Of a DNA stretch of 64,000 nt, positions 28,118 through 37,417 are shown in pieces. Source of the DNA: Paenibacillus sanguinis 2301083 = DSM 16941 (GTDB lineage: Bacteria > Bacillota > Bacilli > Paenibacillales > Paenibacillaceae); NCBI RefSeq assembly GCF_000374825.1, contig NZ_KB895381.1:62001-126000 (forward strand), given 5' to 3'. The notes below the pieces were generated by a model. The model saw only the letters and a program-made list of their open reading frames with translations. It ran no database searches and was not told the DNA's origin. Within the stretch, counting starts at the first letter, position 1, and each line of letters starts with the position of its first letter. The translations under genes were made by a program, and so were the position numbers.

Positions 28118-29520
28118 TAGAGGATAACGAGATTAGGGAAGAGCAGTCGGCTGCCAGCTCTGATGAAATCCCTTTACAGCTTCATAAAGGACAGCTGCTT
28201 GGCGATAGCCTTGGGATGGCGGGCAATGGGCTGATCGCCATCATCTATTCTTCTTTTGTCATGTATTATCTGACAACAGTCGCTCATCTGGACGGAATTG
28301 TGCTGGGGAGCCTGGTGCTGGTCGGCTCCATAATAGGGGCTTTTGCAAGCTTTGCTACGGGAATTTTGATTGATAAACTTAACTCCAGATACGGGAAGGT
28401 ACGACCCTGGTTGCTGGTAGCGATCCTGCCGATGGCAGGATCGCTTCTGCTTCTGTTCTCCATCCCGGAGAGCCTGTCAGTATCCGTGAAGATGATCTGG
28501 GCCGGGGCATGCATCATCTTCTTCAATATCGGCAGCTCCATGTTCAGCTCAGCCTCCGGTTCGCTAATCCCGATGGCCACCCGCAACCCGCTTGAAGTAG
28601 CCAAAATGGGCTCGGGACGCGCATTGGGCACGATGGCCGGAGCAATGCTTGTAACCCTGGGTTATGTGCCTGTCATCGGGTTGCTGGGCGGAGATCAGCG
28701 GGCTTACTTTATCGTAACCGCTGTCCTGATTGTCATCGGAACGGGGCTTGTTGTGAATCAATTTCGCACCTCGCGAGAAAATGTCAAGACGATTAGCCGG
28801 GATGAAAGCGGAACGGAGAAGAAGGTTCCCTTCAAGGATGCCATCCTCTCGATCTTGAAAAATCCGTACTTTCTTGCAGCTTGCCTGATTATGTTTGCAT
28901 CAACCGCTATGCTTTCATTGAATAATGCAACGACAGTCTACTATGCCAGGTATGTGCTTGGCAATATCAATCTGCAAAGCCTGTTGGCTGTTGCGGGGGC
29001 GGCTCCGGCACTGCTGATCTTTGCCATTTTGCCCAAGCTGGTCGAAAAGCTGGGCACTCGGTGGATCGTTGCCATAGCAACTCTGCTGGTGATCGTCGGT
29101 TGCCTGATCCGTACGGCAAATACAAGCAATGTACCTTTGGCCTTCATCGGCTTTATCCTCTCCGGAGTGGGATCTATCCCTTTATCGGCTCTAATTACCG
29201 TGCTCGTCAACAGCACGATTGATTACGGCGAATGGAAGAGCGGGATCCGCTCCCCCGGACTGATGATGAGTCTGATCGGGATCGCCACGCTTATGGCAAG
29301 CTCGTTGAGTGTCTCCAGCATCGGCTGGATCCTGGGCGCAACCGGGTTTGATGGAGCTGTCGAGCAGCAGTCGGAGCAAGCGATGCAAGGCATCCTTACG
29401 ATCAGTCTTTATCTGCCTATCATCCTGGCGGCTCTGCCCTTCGTGTGCATGCTCTTCTGGAGACTGGAGAAGAAGCTGCCGCAAATTGTCAATGAGCTGA
29501 GAGCAAGAAACGGAGAGTAG
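28114..29520 (+). CDS. GPH-type sugar:cation symporter (MFS)
   Basis: A 468-residue membrane transporter with about twelve helices, of the glycoside-pentoside-hexuronide (MelB/XynB-like) family. The early GDSLGMAGNGLIAI-like helix, the cytosolic loop LIDKLNSRYGKVRPWLL (the conserved D-x-x-x-x-R-x-G-x-x-R-P-W signature) and the late DYGEWKSGIRSPG motif are diagnostic. It imports di- or oligosaccharides with Na+ or H+. Its ATG overlaps the stop of the GH43 relic; GGAGAATTC lies upstream. The operon partners GH39 and GH78 suggest a xylo- or rhamno-oligosaccharide substrate. Confidence 0.93.
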   Translation: MIEDNEIREEQSAASSDEIPLQLHKGQLLGDSLGMAGNGLIAIIYSSFVMYYLTTVAHLDGIVLGSLVLVGSIIGAFASFATGILIDKLNSRYGKVRPWLLVAILPMAGSLLLLFSIPESLSVSVKMIWAGACIIFFNIGSSMFSSASGSLIPMATRNPLEVAKMGSGRALGTMAGAMLVTLGYVPVIGLLGGDQRAYFIVTAVLIVIGTGLVVNQFRTSRENVKTISRDESGTEKKVPFKDAILSILKNPYFLAACLIMFASTAMLSLNNATTVYYARYVLGNINLQSLLAVAGAAPALLIFAILPKLVEKLGTRWIVAIATLLVIVGCLIRTANTSNVPLAFIGFILSGVGSIPLSALITVLVNSTIDYGEWKSGIRSPGLMMSLIGIATLMASSLSVSSIGWILGATGFDGAVEQQSEQAMQGILTISLYLPIILAALPFVCMLFWRLEKKLPQIVNELRARNGE

Positions 29521-29534
29521 GAAAGGAGAGCGAG

Positions 29535-32081
29535 ATGATACACGCACAACAACTAAAAACCGAGTATCTGGTGAACCCCCTTGGCATTGATATTGCTGAG
29601 CCACGCGTGATGTGGACGGTGGCAGGGGCCATCAAGCAGTCCGCTTATGTCATCCAGGTGAAGGTGGAGGGTGGAGAGACCTATACCAGTGAGAAGATCG
29701 AAACGGATGAAATGTTTGCCCCGATCCCGCTTGTGCTGAACAGCCGCGACAGTGTTGCCTGGCAGGTGAAGCTTTATGATGAAGCCGGGGAAGAGGGTCC
29801 CTGGAGCGAGCCTGCGCTGTTTGAAATGGGGTTGCTCCGGCCTTCCGACTGGAGGGCGAAATGGATCATGGGCAATTATGAGCACAGCAAAAAGAAAAAG
29901 GTGCGTTATCCGGTCGATTGCTTTAAAAAGGAATTCAGCACCTCCGGAGAAATCAGCAAGGCCAGATTGTATATTACAGCAAACGGAATCTATGAAGCGA
30001 AGCTGAACGGCAAGCGGGTGGGGAATCAGTATTTTACACCCGGATCTACCAATTACGATGTAAGGACCCACTATCAGACCTTTGATGTCACCGATATGCT
30101 GGCACAGCATAACACGCTGGAGGTCGAGTTGGGGGATGGCTGGTATGCCAGTAAAGCAGGAGTTTTTGGAGGAAGCAAGGTGTTCGGGTATGAACCCAAG
30201 CTTCTCGCCCAGCTTGAGATCACGGATAAGCAGGGGGAAATAGCCACGATCGTCTCCGATAAGAGCTTTGCCTGGAGCAATGACGGCCCGATCCGTTATG
30301 CGGATATGAAGGACGGAGAAATCATTGAAGCGTGGAGAAAGCCCTCTTACGCTTCCGTCGCTCTGGAGACGACCTATCACGGAATCGTCTGCTGCTCCAA
30401 CAATGTCCCTGTTGTAGAGAAGGAGCGCTTGAAGCCTGCAGTGCTCCAAACACCGGACGGACAAACTGTGCTGGACTTCAAGCAGAATATTGCCGGTTAT
30501 GTTGAGTTTCGTGTCAAGGCGCCCAAAGGGCATAAAATTACACTGGTGATGGGAGAAACGCTGGACGAGAACGGAAATTTTACGATCAAGAATATTTCCT
30601 ATGATGGGGAGTACACCAAATCACATCTGCAAAAATTGGAATATATGTGCAGCGGAGACGGCGAAGAGGTCTACAAGCCCAAGTTCTCCGTTCAGGGCTT
30701 CCAATATGCGCTGGTACAGAATTGGCCCGGGGAAGTGACCGCAGAAGCCTTTACGGCCATAGCCGTCTATTCGGATATGGAGGTTACGGCCGACTTCAGC
30801 TGCTCTCATGAGGGAATCAACAAAATCGTCGAGAACACTTTATGGAGCGTTAAAGGAAATTTCCTGGATGTGCCGACGGACTGCCCGACCCGGGAGAGAG
30901 CAGGCTGGACAGGGGATGCGCAGCTGTTCTTTAATACGGGGACGATCTTTATGGATCAGGCGGCCTTTTATAGAAAATGGATGAGAGATGTCAGCGATGA
31001 GCAAGCAGAATCCGGACTGGTCTATAACATTAATCCGCGGGTAAGCAATTTCCGCACTTCCTTGTCCATTGAAGGCTCCAGCGGCTGGGGCGATGCCATG
31101 ATTCTGATTCCTTATCGCTACTGGAAGCGTTACGGAGATGACAGCCTCATGAAGGCGCAATATGAGGCTATGGTAAAGTGTGCCGAATTTTTCATCAGAA
31201 GACTGGGCAAATATAATCTGTTCTCCACCTTCAAATTCCGCAAGAATCGGGAGCAGCGCAAGTATATCGTGGGTGTGGGCCGTCATTTTGGCGAATGGAC
31301 CGAGCCCAAGGGGACGGAGACCAAATTGGCGCTGGCACTCCCCAGACCGGAGGAAGCCTCGGCTTATTTGGCCTACTCGCTGACCTGCCTTGGGGAGATG
31401 ACCGAGCATCTGGGGAAAACGGAGGAAAGCCGCAGATACAACGATCTGGCAAAAAAAATCAAGGCAGCCTACCAGGTTTATTTTACCGAAAATAATACGA
31501 TCCAAACGAAAAGAATGGCGAAGCTGGTGCGGCCTGCGGCTCTTGACGTTGTGGATGACAAGGTGAAGCAGAACCTGCAGCAGGAGCTTGTGAGCCTTGT
31601 GCGCGAGCGGAACTACAAGATCGGAACCGGATTTCTGTCTACTCCGTTCCTGTTGGGCATGCTGTCCGATGCCGGATATGCCGAGGATGCCTACAAAATG
31701 CTGGTTCAGCCCGAGCTTCCCGGCTGGATGTACCAGGTGAATCACGGTGCTACAACGATGTGGGAGAACTGGACGCCGGATGCCTCGCTTAATCATTATT
31801 CCAAGGGAGCCTGCTGTGAGTGGCTGTTCAGCAATGTATGCGGAATCAACATTCCCGGGCAAAGGAATCACTTTCTCATCAAGCCCACGCTATGCGAAGA
31901 CTTGAAGCATGCCAGGCTGGCCTATTCCAGCGTATATGGAAAAGTAATCAGCGGATGGGAAAAAGCAGGCAGTAGAGTCACCTACACCATCGTGATTCCC
32001 GGGAATTGCAGCGCAGATATTTTGCTGCCTGATGGCGAACAACATCGAGTGGGTGCAGGGACCTATAAATATGTGAAATGA
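29535..32081 (+). CDS. GH78 alpha-L-rhamnosidase
   Basis: An 848-residue cytosolic (no signal peptide) alpha-L-rhamnosidase. N-terminal beta domains (about 1-340) precede an (alpha/alpha)6 barrel. The acidic site segment is DCPTRERAGWTGDAQLF with Glu454, and the presumed general base is Glu587 in HFGEW. A C-terminal beta-sandwich closes the protein. GGAGAG lies seven bases upstream of the ATG, 14 bp after the symporter. It is full length and gives the yardstick for the truncated paralogue at position 1. It is the last gene of the GH39 operon; downstream there is a small coding relic and a terminator at 32235. Confidence 0.95.
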   Translation: MIHAQQLKTEYLVNPLGIDIAEPRVMWTVAGAIKQSAYVIQVKVEGGETYTSEKIETDEMFAPIPLVLNSRDSVAWQVKLYDEAGEEGPWSEPALFEMGLLRPSDWRAKWIMGNYEHSKKKKVRYPVDCFKKEFSTSGEISKARLYITANGIYEAKLNGKRVGNQYFTPGSTNYDVRTHYQTFDVTDMLAQHNTLEVELGDGWYASKAGVFGGSKVFGYEPKLLAQLEITDKQGEIATIVSDKSFAWSNDGPIRYADMKDGEIIEAWRKPSYASVALETTYHGIVCCSNNVPVVEKERLKPAVLQTPDGQTVLDFKQNIAGYVEFRVKAPKGHKITLVMGETLDENGNFTIKNISYDGEYTKSHLQKLEYMCSGDGEEVYKPKFSVQGFQYALVQNWPGEVTAEAFTAIAVYSDMEVTADFSCSHEGINKIVENTLWSVKGNFLDVPTDCPTRERAGWTGDAQLFFNTGTIFMDQAAFYRKWMRDVSDEQAESGLVYNINPRVSNFRTSLSIEGSSGWGDAMILIPYRYWKRYGDDSLMKAQYEAMVKCAEFFIRRLGKYNLFSTFKFRKNREQRKYIVGVGRHFGEWTEPKGTETKLALALPRPEEASAYLAYSLTCLGEMTEHLGKTEESRRYNDLAKKIKAAYQVYFTENNTIQTKRMAKLVRPAALDVVDDKVKQNLQQELVSLVRERNYKIGTGFLSTPFLLGMLSDAGYAEDAYKMLVQPELPGWMYQVNHGATTMWENWTPDASLNHYSKGACCEWLFSNVCGINIPGQRNHFLIKPTLCEDLKHARLAYSSVYGKVISGWEKAGSRVTYTIVIPGNCSADILLPDGEQHRVGAGTYKYVK

Positions 32082-32102
32082 AAATGAGTGATCTGCACAG
32101 TA

Positions 32103-32180
32103 CAGGCGATGGTAATCCGGGAAATTGCGAGTTTTCTGCTGCCTTCGGTGCAGATTGACGAGTTAAGACAGCCGTGGTAG
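32103..32180 (+). pseudogene. Possible 25-codon coding relic
   Basis: The frame QAMVIREIASFLLP then SVQIDELRQPW and TAG has protein-like composition but lacks a usable start and ribosome binding site. It follows the 17-nt stretch ATGAAAATGAGTGATCT (32078-32094) that also ends the AraC relic near 2682. I do not recognise the parent protein. The rest of 32181-32302 holds only the terminator and the ribosome binding site of the next gene. Confidence 0.3.
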
Positions 32181-32234
32181 GATGACATTGCCAACCAAAT
32201 AGATATAATCAATGTAACTTGACCGGATCACCGG

Positions 32235-32281
32235 AAACACAATAGTTGCCAGAAACAGCTGGCTTCTATCGTGTTTTTTTA
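32235..32281 (+). terminator. Rho-independent terminator or attenuator
   Basis: Arms AAACAC-A-ATAG and CTAT-C-GTGTTT (one mismatch) with an inner GCCAG/CTGGC stem, followed by seven T. It ends only a few bases before the GGAGG of the maturase gene, so it could terminate the GH78 operon or attenuate the maturase. Confidence 0.72.
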
Positions 32282-32302
32282 TTTTGGAGGAGGCTGGATT
32301 CT

Positions 32303-33562
32303 ATGACTTTACCATGTTCAGTTGACAGAGTAAGCGGTTCGTTAAGCATTATGTGGAAAACGGTCTCAGAGGACTGCAATCTGGCTTGTGATTATTGCTA
32401 TTACAGCAGTTGTGCAGGCAAGCCAGGCCCCAAAATCAACCGGATTGCCCCTGAACTCCTGGATAGCTTTATCAGGTCCTATATGGCCCGCACTAGTGGA
32501 GCAGCTTCTTTCGCCTGGCAAGGGGGAGAGCCGCTGCTTGCCGGACTGGCTTTTTTCCAGGAGGTTGTCTCCCTGCAGGCCCGGTACGCCAAGCCGAACA
32601 CCATCATCGCCAATTCCCTCCAGACCAATGCTACGTTAATTACAGAGGAGTGGGCTCGCTTTTTCAGACAATATCACTTCCTGATTGGAGTCAGCCTGGA
32701 CGGACCGGAGCATATTCATGATAAAAGGCGCGTGTACAGCAATGGAGCAGGCAGCTTTGATCGAGTGATGGCGGGGATTGAACAGCTCCGGCGCCAGCAG
32801 GTGGAATTCAATATTTTGACGGTAATCCACGAGGGGAATGTTGGAAGGGCGCGTGAGCTGCTGGATTTTTATAAGGAAAACGGGTTTGGCTATATTCAGT
32901 TTATTCCGGCGATGGATTTCATGGCGCAGGAAACAGGGAAGCAAGCTCAATTCCGTATTACACCAGAGCAGTACGGACAGTTTTTGTGCGAGGCATTCGA
33001 TGTTTGGTATAACGAGGGGAATCCTGTCCTGTCGGAACGGTTCTTTGACAATCTTCTGCATGCTTATGTTGGAAGACCAGGCGGGCTTTGCATACACCAG
33101 GCGACTTGTCCTACAACGATCATTTTGGAGCAAAATGGTGATGCATATCCCTGTGATTTCTATATTGGCGAGGAATACAGGCTCGGCAATGTGGCCCGCA
33201 ATTCGCTTGAAGAAATTCTTGCTCACCCCGCTTATGCCAAGTTTCTGGCAATGAAGCCGGCGCTGCCGGATGCATGCGCAAGCTGCGAGTATTTGCAGGT
33301 CTGCCACGGTGGATGCCCGCGAAATCGAGCGCAGAACCGGCAGGAGGGCGTGCCTTACCCTGATTACTTCTGCGAGAGCTATAAGATGATCTATGCGTAT
33401 TCGAAAACCCGGATGGAGCAGCTAAGCATTCGCTTGCGGCAGCGCTGGCTGGACGATTATCGAAAAAGCGGGCGTCCTCTGCCAGGCCGAAACGAGCCTT
33501 GCCCATGCGGTAGCGGACGTAAATTCAAGGTTTGCTGCGAGCGGCTTGCCTCAGCACAATAG
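32303..33562 (+). CDS. Anaerobic sulfatase-maturating enzyme (radical SAM/SPASM) with SEC-C tail
   Basis: A 419-residue radical-SAM enzyme that oxidises the active-site Cys or Ser of sulfatases to formylglycine. The SAM cluster motif is CNLACDYC (Cys25, Cys29, Cys32); GGEPLL and the SPASM region (CDFYIGE, then CASCEYLQVCHGGCPR and a later Cys) fit the anSME subfamily. The last 25 residues, RNEPCPCGSGRKFKVCC, form a SEC-C zinc motif, a known add-on in this group. Start ATG 32303 follows GGAGGAGG; the longer frame from 32246 runs through the terminator hairpin and is rejected. Its target is probably the Cys-type sulfatase at 41415. Oxygen sensitivity of the clusters implies anaerobic or microaerobic use. 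Confidence 0.92.
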   Translation: MTLPCSVDRVSGSLSIMWKTVSEDCNLACDYCYYSSCAGKPGPKINRIAPELLDSFIRSYMARTSGAASFAWQGGEPLLAGLAFFQEVVSLQARYAKPNTIIANSLQTNATLITEEWARFFRQYHFLIGVSLDGPEHIHDKRRVYSNGAGSFDRVMAGIEQLRRQQVEFNILTVIHEGNVGRARELLDFYKENGFGYIQFIPAMDFMAQETGKQAQFRITPEQYGQFLCEAFDVWYNEGNPVLSERFFDNLLHAYVGRPGGLCIHQATCPTTIILEQNGDAYPCDFYIGEEYRLGNVARNSLEEILAHPAYAKFLAMKPALPDACASCEYLQVCHGGCPRNRAQNRQEGVPYPDYFCESYKMIYAYSKTRMEQLSIRLRQRWLDDYRKSGRPLPGRNEPCPCGSGRKFKVCCERLASAQ

Positions 33563-33620
33563 GCAGCTTGCTTGATGTAACTCGAATGAGACACCAGGGT
33601 CTAGATAGTGATAGAAACAG

Positions 33621-33637
33621 GTCGGAAAACTGATAGA
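33621..33637 (+). promoter_or_regulatory. Shared upstream element, copy 1
   Basis: GTCGGAAAACTGATAGA lies 58 bp before the permease gene at 33696. A copy with a single mismatch is at 39020-39036 before the binding-protein gene, and similarity continues for about 30 bp in both. I infer a binding site or promoter element of the response regulator at 37392. Confidence 0.6.
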
Positions 33638-33695
33638 TTATATCCGATAATTCCTATATGATTACATAAAAGAGGAATAGGGAAGGAAGATTGGA

Positions 33696-34649
33696 ATGAG
33701 TCAAGCTGCGACTGCCCGCGGGATTGCAAAGGAGGCACCTCAGAAGCGTCGCTTTCGCAAATATTTACCGCTCACGATAATGGTGCTGCCAGGTGTGCTG
33801 TACTTTTTGTTAAATAATTATCTCCCTATGTTTGGACTCGTGATCGCATTCAAGGATATAGATTTTTCACAAGGAATTTTGGCTAGCGATTGGGCAGGGC
33901 TGCAGAACTTCGAGTACTTATTCAAGACTTCGGACGCTTATATTATTACTCGCAATACGCTCCTTTATAACGGCGCCTGGATTATCCTGACGGCAGTGAG
34001 CGGCATCATGCTTGCAGTGCTGTTAAATGAAGTTCGTCAGAGGTTTTTTGCGCGATTTTACCAGAGCATTATTCTGTTGCCGCATCTAATCTCGATCATC
34101 ATCGTTGCGTATCTGAGTTACGCGATGCTCAGCCTGGATACCGGATTCATCAATACAACGATTTTGCCGGCTCTGGGGATAGACAAAATAATGTTTTATT
34201 TTGAAGCAAAGTATTGGCCCTTCATTCTGACCGTCGTTCATATGTGGAAGGGTCTTGGATATTCCGTCATCATTTATTACGCTGCGATTATCGGGATTGA
34301 CGAAGAATATTACGAAGCCGCGCGATTGGATGGAGCCGCGAAATATCAGCAAATCCTGTATATTACAATCCCGTTGATCACTCCGGTTATTATTATGCTG
34401 ACACTTCTCGCAATCGGGAGAATCTTCTATTCCGACTTCGGATTATTTTATCAAATACCAATGAACTCTGGTGCGATTTATGAGACGACTAATGTCATCG
34501 ACACCTATGTCTACCGCGGTCTGCTTGGCCTCGGAGATATTGGAATGTCGGCGGCAGCCGGGTTCTACCAATCCATCGTGGGCTTCATTCTTGTCCTTAC
34601 CGCCAATATGATCATACGTAAATTCAGCAGAGACAATGCGATGTTCTAG
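33696..34649 (+). CDS. Sugar ABC transporter permease (LplB type)
   Basis: A 317-residue CUT1 permease with six membrane segments. The cytosolic ATPase-docking EAA loop is YEAARLDGAAKYQQIL followed by ITIP. The N-terminal MVLPGVLYFLLNNYLPMFGL helix and FKDIDFSQG are typical of LplB/YteP-like proteins. It pairs with the permease 11 bp downstream and with the lipoprotein at 39107. There is no ATPase gene nearby. It probably imports a complex oligosaccharide, and given the neighbours, possibly a sulfated one. Confidence 0.93.
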   Translation: MSQAATARGIAKEAPQKRRFRKYLPLTIMVLPGVLYFLLNNYLPMFGLVIAFKDIDFSQGILASDWAGLQNFEYLFKTSDAYIITRNTLLYNGAWIILTAVSGIMLAVLLNEVRQRFFARFYQSIILLPHLISIIIVAYLSYAMLSLDTGFINTTILPALGIDKIMFYFEAKYWPFILTVVHMWKGLGYSVIIYYAAIIGIDEEYYEAARLDGAAKYQQILYITIPLITPVIIMLTLLAIGRIFYSDFGLFYQIPMNSGAIYETTNVIDTYVYRGLLGLGDIGMSAAAGFYQSIVGFILVLTANMIIRKFSRDNAMF

Positions 34650-34660
34650 GAGGAATAGTC

Positions 34661-35545
34661 ATGACATACGAAAACCGCATCTGGCAATGGCTTGCACACA
34701 TGGTCTATCTACTATTGACGATCGCTTGTGTGGCTCCTTTTATATTGCTGCTCGTGTCTTCCTTTACGGATGAGACTGAAATTATGCGCAACGGCTACTC
34801 CTTCTTTCCAAAAGTGTTCAGTACAGCAGCATACGAATACCTGCTCAGCGGCAGCTCCAGCATTTTCAGAGCCTATGGGATTACCCTGTTTGTAACCATT
34901 GTCGGAACGACGGCTGGACTTTTGATTGCAGCGTTGCTGGCGTATCCTCTCTCCCGTGCGGATTATCCGGCAAGAAAGGCATTGGCCTTCTTCGTCTTCT
35001 TCACAATCCTGTTCAATGGCGGACTTGTTCCGACGTACCTAGTGTATACTCAGTTGTTCGACCTCAAAAATACACTGGCCGGCTTGATCGTACCTGGCTT
35101 GTTGACGAACGGATTCTATGTACTTTTGTTACAGACGTTCTTCAGAACATCTGTTCCGTTGGCTGTCATCGAATCTGCGAGTATTGATGGTGCCGGTGAG
35201 TTTCGGATATTTTGGTCTATCGTCTTGAGACTATCCACTCCGGTACTGGCAACCGTTGGTTTACTCCAGACCTTGTCGTACTGGAATGACTGGATGAATG
35301 GTACGATTTATTTAACAGATGTCAAGCTGTACGGGATTCAAAATCTATTAAACCGCATTTTGTCTGATGCCCAGTTTATAGCCAACAGCAATTTCGGCTC
35401 GGAGATCATCAACATAGCGGCAGCACCGCTGGAGACCGTTAAAATGGCAATCGCGGTCATCGGGATTATACCGATTCTTGTTGCGTATCCATTCTTCCAG
35501 AAATATTTTGTAAAGGGCATCTCGATTGGAGCAGTGAAGGGATAG
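34661..35545 (+). CDS. Sugar ABC transporter permease (YtcP/AraQ type)
   Basis: A 294-residue CUT1 permease, the partner of the 33696 gene. It has six hydrophobic helices and an EAA-like loop, IESASIDGAGEFRIFW followed by IVLRLSTP. The end, FFQKYFVKGISIGAVKG, is the conserved C-terminus of YtcP-like permeases. AGGAGGAATAG precedes the ATG. A terminator (35575) separates it from the sensor kinase, so the regulators may be made at lower levels than the transporter. Confidence 0.93.
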   Translation: MTYENRIWQWLAHMVYLLLTIACVAPFILLLVSSFTDETEIMRNGYSFFPKVFSTAAYEYLLSGSSSIFRAYGITLFVTIVGTTAGLLIAALLAYPLSRADYPARKALAFFVFFTILFNGGLVPTYLVYTQLFDLKNTLAGLIVPGLLTNGFYVLLLQTFFRTSVPLAVIESASIDGAGEFRIFWSIVLRLSTPVLATVGLLQTLSYWNDWMNGTIYLTDVKLYGIQNLLNRILSDAQFIANSNFGSEIINIAAAPLETVKMAIAVIGIIPILVAYPFFQKYFVKGISIGAVKG

Positions 35546-35574
35546 TAGTGTATGGCAGCAGTGTGAATAAGTGA

Positions 35575-35607
35575 GCCTCGTTTTTGTAACAGCAAAAACG
35601 GGGTTTT
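35575..35607 (+). terminator. Rho-independent terminator (probably partial)
   Basis: Arms CCTCGTTTTTG and CAAAAACGGGG (one G-T pair) followed by TTTT, between the second permease and the sensor kinase, which read in the same direction. Confidence 0.75.
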
Positions 35608-35635
35608 CCACGTTATGGGCGGGAGGATGAAACGG

Positions 35636-37417
35636 ATGCTAAGGGGATGGTCTCTCAATTCGCTGCAGGTCAAACTGGTTACAGGTGTGCTGATTCTGAC
35701 CTTGCCTTTAATTTCAATGTTCATCGTTGGCAGCCATTATGCGCTTGGTGTGGTACGCTCTCAAGTTAGTGAATCTTACCGGAGCATGATGACATTGTAT
35801 ATGAACCAAATTGATAAAGGACTGGATGATGTCGATCAATACATGAACGTTCTAGTCGGAAGCGGGCTGGAATTGTCTGCGATTAGCCATGCAACCCATC
35901 CTGACGATTATTATCGTGCCAAAATATCTCTCTTTGGCCGATTGCGCGAAGACATTGTATTATATCAGGCCATCGACAGCTTCTTTATGTATTCGCCAAA
36001 ACAACGCGACTTTCTCCCGGTCCAGAGTAAGCAAGCAGATTACAATGAATCGTTGCAGGTTCAGGAATATATCGTCCGACTTATCAAGGCATCACCGAAT
36101 AGGAACGGCTTTCATTCAAAGAGCTGGGAAGCGCATCAGATCAATGGGAAATATTATTTGATTCACATCATGCGCGCGGACGGTGTGTATTTCGGAGCTT
36201 ATCAAGCGGTGGATTCGCTTATGATCCCGCTGGAATTCATTCGCATCGGAACCCGTGGCGCTTCCTTGTTCGCTACATTGGACGGTACTCCGATGACAAA
36301 TGCCGAGATCGTTCGTGATCCTTCTGTCCGTTTCCTTCCAAAGGAAGAGGGGTACCAGCTGTCAGGCCGGGAGGTCAAATTTCTGATTGTTGGCGAAGCG
36401 TCGCAGAAAGGAGACTTCAGTCTAATTGCCGTCATTCCTGATGAGCAAATTTTGGAGAAGCTGCCTTTATTTCAGCGGCTTTCTTCTTTCGCGCTTTTGC
36501 TGATGCTCTTCATTATCCCCATCGGCCTGTTCTTTCTTCGGAGGGTCGTGTTACTGCCTGTCGAACAGCTTCTGCTAGCGATGGAACGAGTTCAAGCAGG
36601 AGACTTAGGTACACGGATTAACCGCCGTGCGACAGCCGATGAATTTATTGCCGTTTATCGAAACTTTAACAATATGATGAGCCGCATCCAGGAGTTGACC
36701 GTTAATGTATATCAGGAGAAGCTTAACAAGCAGCGGGAGGAACTGCAACGGCTGCAACTCCAGATTAATCCTCATTTTTTCCTGAACTCCCTGAATATCA
36801 TCTATCACTTGGCGAAAGTAAAGAATTTCGAGCTGATCAAGGAAATGTCCCAATGCCTGATCCGGTATTTCCGCTTTATGTTTCGCAGCAACATGACCTT
36901 TGTGCGGTTAGAGGATGAATTGGAGCATACCAGAAATTATCTTCGAATTCAGGAGCTCCGTTATCCCGAGCAACTGGTGAGTACGATCGAAGTGGCTGAT
37001 GGGATGCTGGAGAATCTTGTGCCGCCTTTAATTATTCAAACCTTCGTCGAAAATACGATCAAGCATGCCGTTACTTTGGACAATCCGATTCAGCTTTTTG
37101 TGCAGGCATATACATTCATTGAGCGGAACGATACCTTCATGAAGATAGTTATAGAAGATACGGGCAACGGGTTTGATGAGCTTGTGCTCAGCGAGCTGAA
37201 CGCGAACCATTCGCTTGAAAATGAAAATGGGGAGCATATCGGCGTCTGGAATGTGCGCCGCAGATTGAAGCTGTTATATGGCGATACGGCCAAGATCGAA
37301 TTCGCGAACCGGTTGCCTCACGGAGCCGCGGTAATCATTACCCTGCCCTTGCAGCAGATGGACAAGAGCGTAACGGAAAAGGAGGCTGCCTATGTTCAAC
37401 CTGTTGATCGTCGATGA
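35636..37417 (+). CDS. Sensor histidine kinase (YesM/LytS type)
   Basis: A 593-residue membrane kinase. Transmembrane segment one (about 10-35) and two (about 280-305) flank an extracellular Cache-like sensor; a HAMP domain (RRVVLLPVEQLLLAMERVQAGD) follows. The His_kinase domain has the phospho-acceptor His380 in INPHFFLNSLN, and the ATPase has DTGNGFDE. In-frame ATGs occur at 35615, 35627 and 35636; GGGAGG is nine bases before the last, which I prefer. It overlaps the response regulator by 26 bp, so the two are co-translated. Together they should sense the glycan, or its loaded binding protein, and activate the transporter through the element at 33621 and 39020. Confidence 0.92.
   Translation: MLRGWSLNSLQVKLVTGVLILTLPLISMFIVGSHYALGVVRSQVSESYRSMMTLYMNQIDKGLDDVDQYMNVLVGSGLELSAISHATHPDDYYRAKISLFGRLREDIVLYQAIDSFFMYSPKQRDFLPVQSKQADYNESLQVQEYIVRLIKASPNRNGFHSKSWEAHQINGKYYLIHIMRADGVYFGAYQAVDSLMIPLEFIRIGTRGASLFATLDGTPMTNAEIVRDPSVRFLPKEEGYQLSGREVKFLIVGEASQKGDFSLIAVIPDEQILEKLPLFQRLSSFALLLMLFIIPIGLFFLRRVVLLPVEQLLLAMERVQAGDLGTRINRRATADEFIAVYRNFNNMMSRIQELTVNVYQEKLNKQREELQRLQLQINPHFFLNSLNIIYHLAKVKNFELIKEMSQCLIRYFRFMFRSNMTFVRLEDELEHTRNYLRIQELRYPEQLVSTIEVADGMLENLVPPLIIQTFVENTIKHAVTLDNPIQLFVQAYTFIERNDTFMKIVIEDTGNGFDELVLSELNANHSLENENGEHIGVWNVRRRLKLLYGDTAKIEFANRLPHGAAVIITLPLQQMDKSVTEKEAAYVQPVDRR

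Noticed and set aside
30840-31871. Long minus-strand open frame (343 codons) opposite GH78
   Set aside because: It lies wholly antisense to a clear glycosidase, has no ribosome binding site and encodes a His/Arg/Pro-rich sequence typical of shadow frames.
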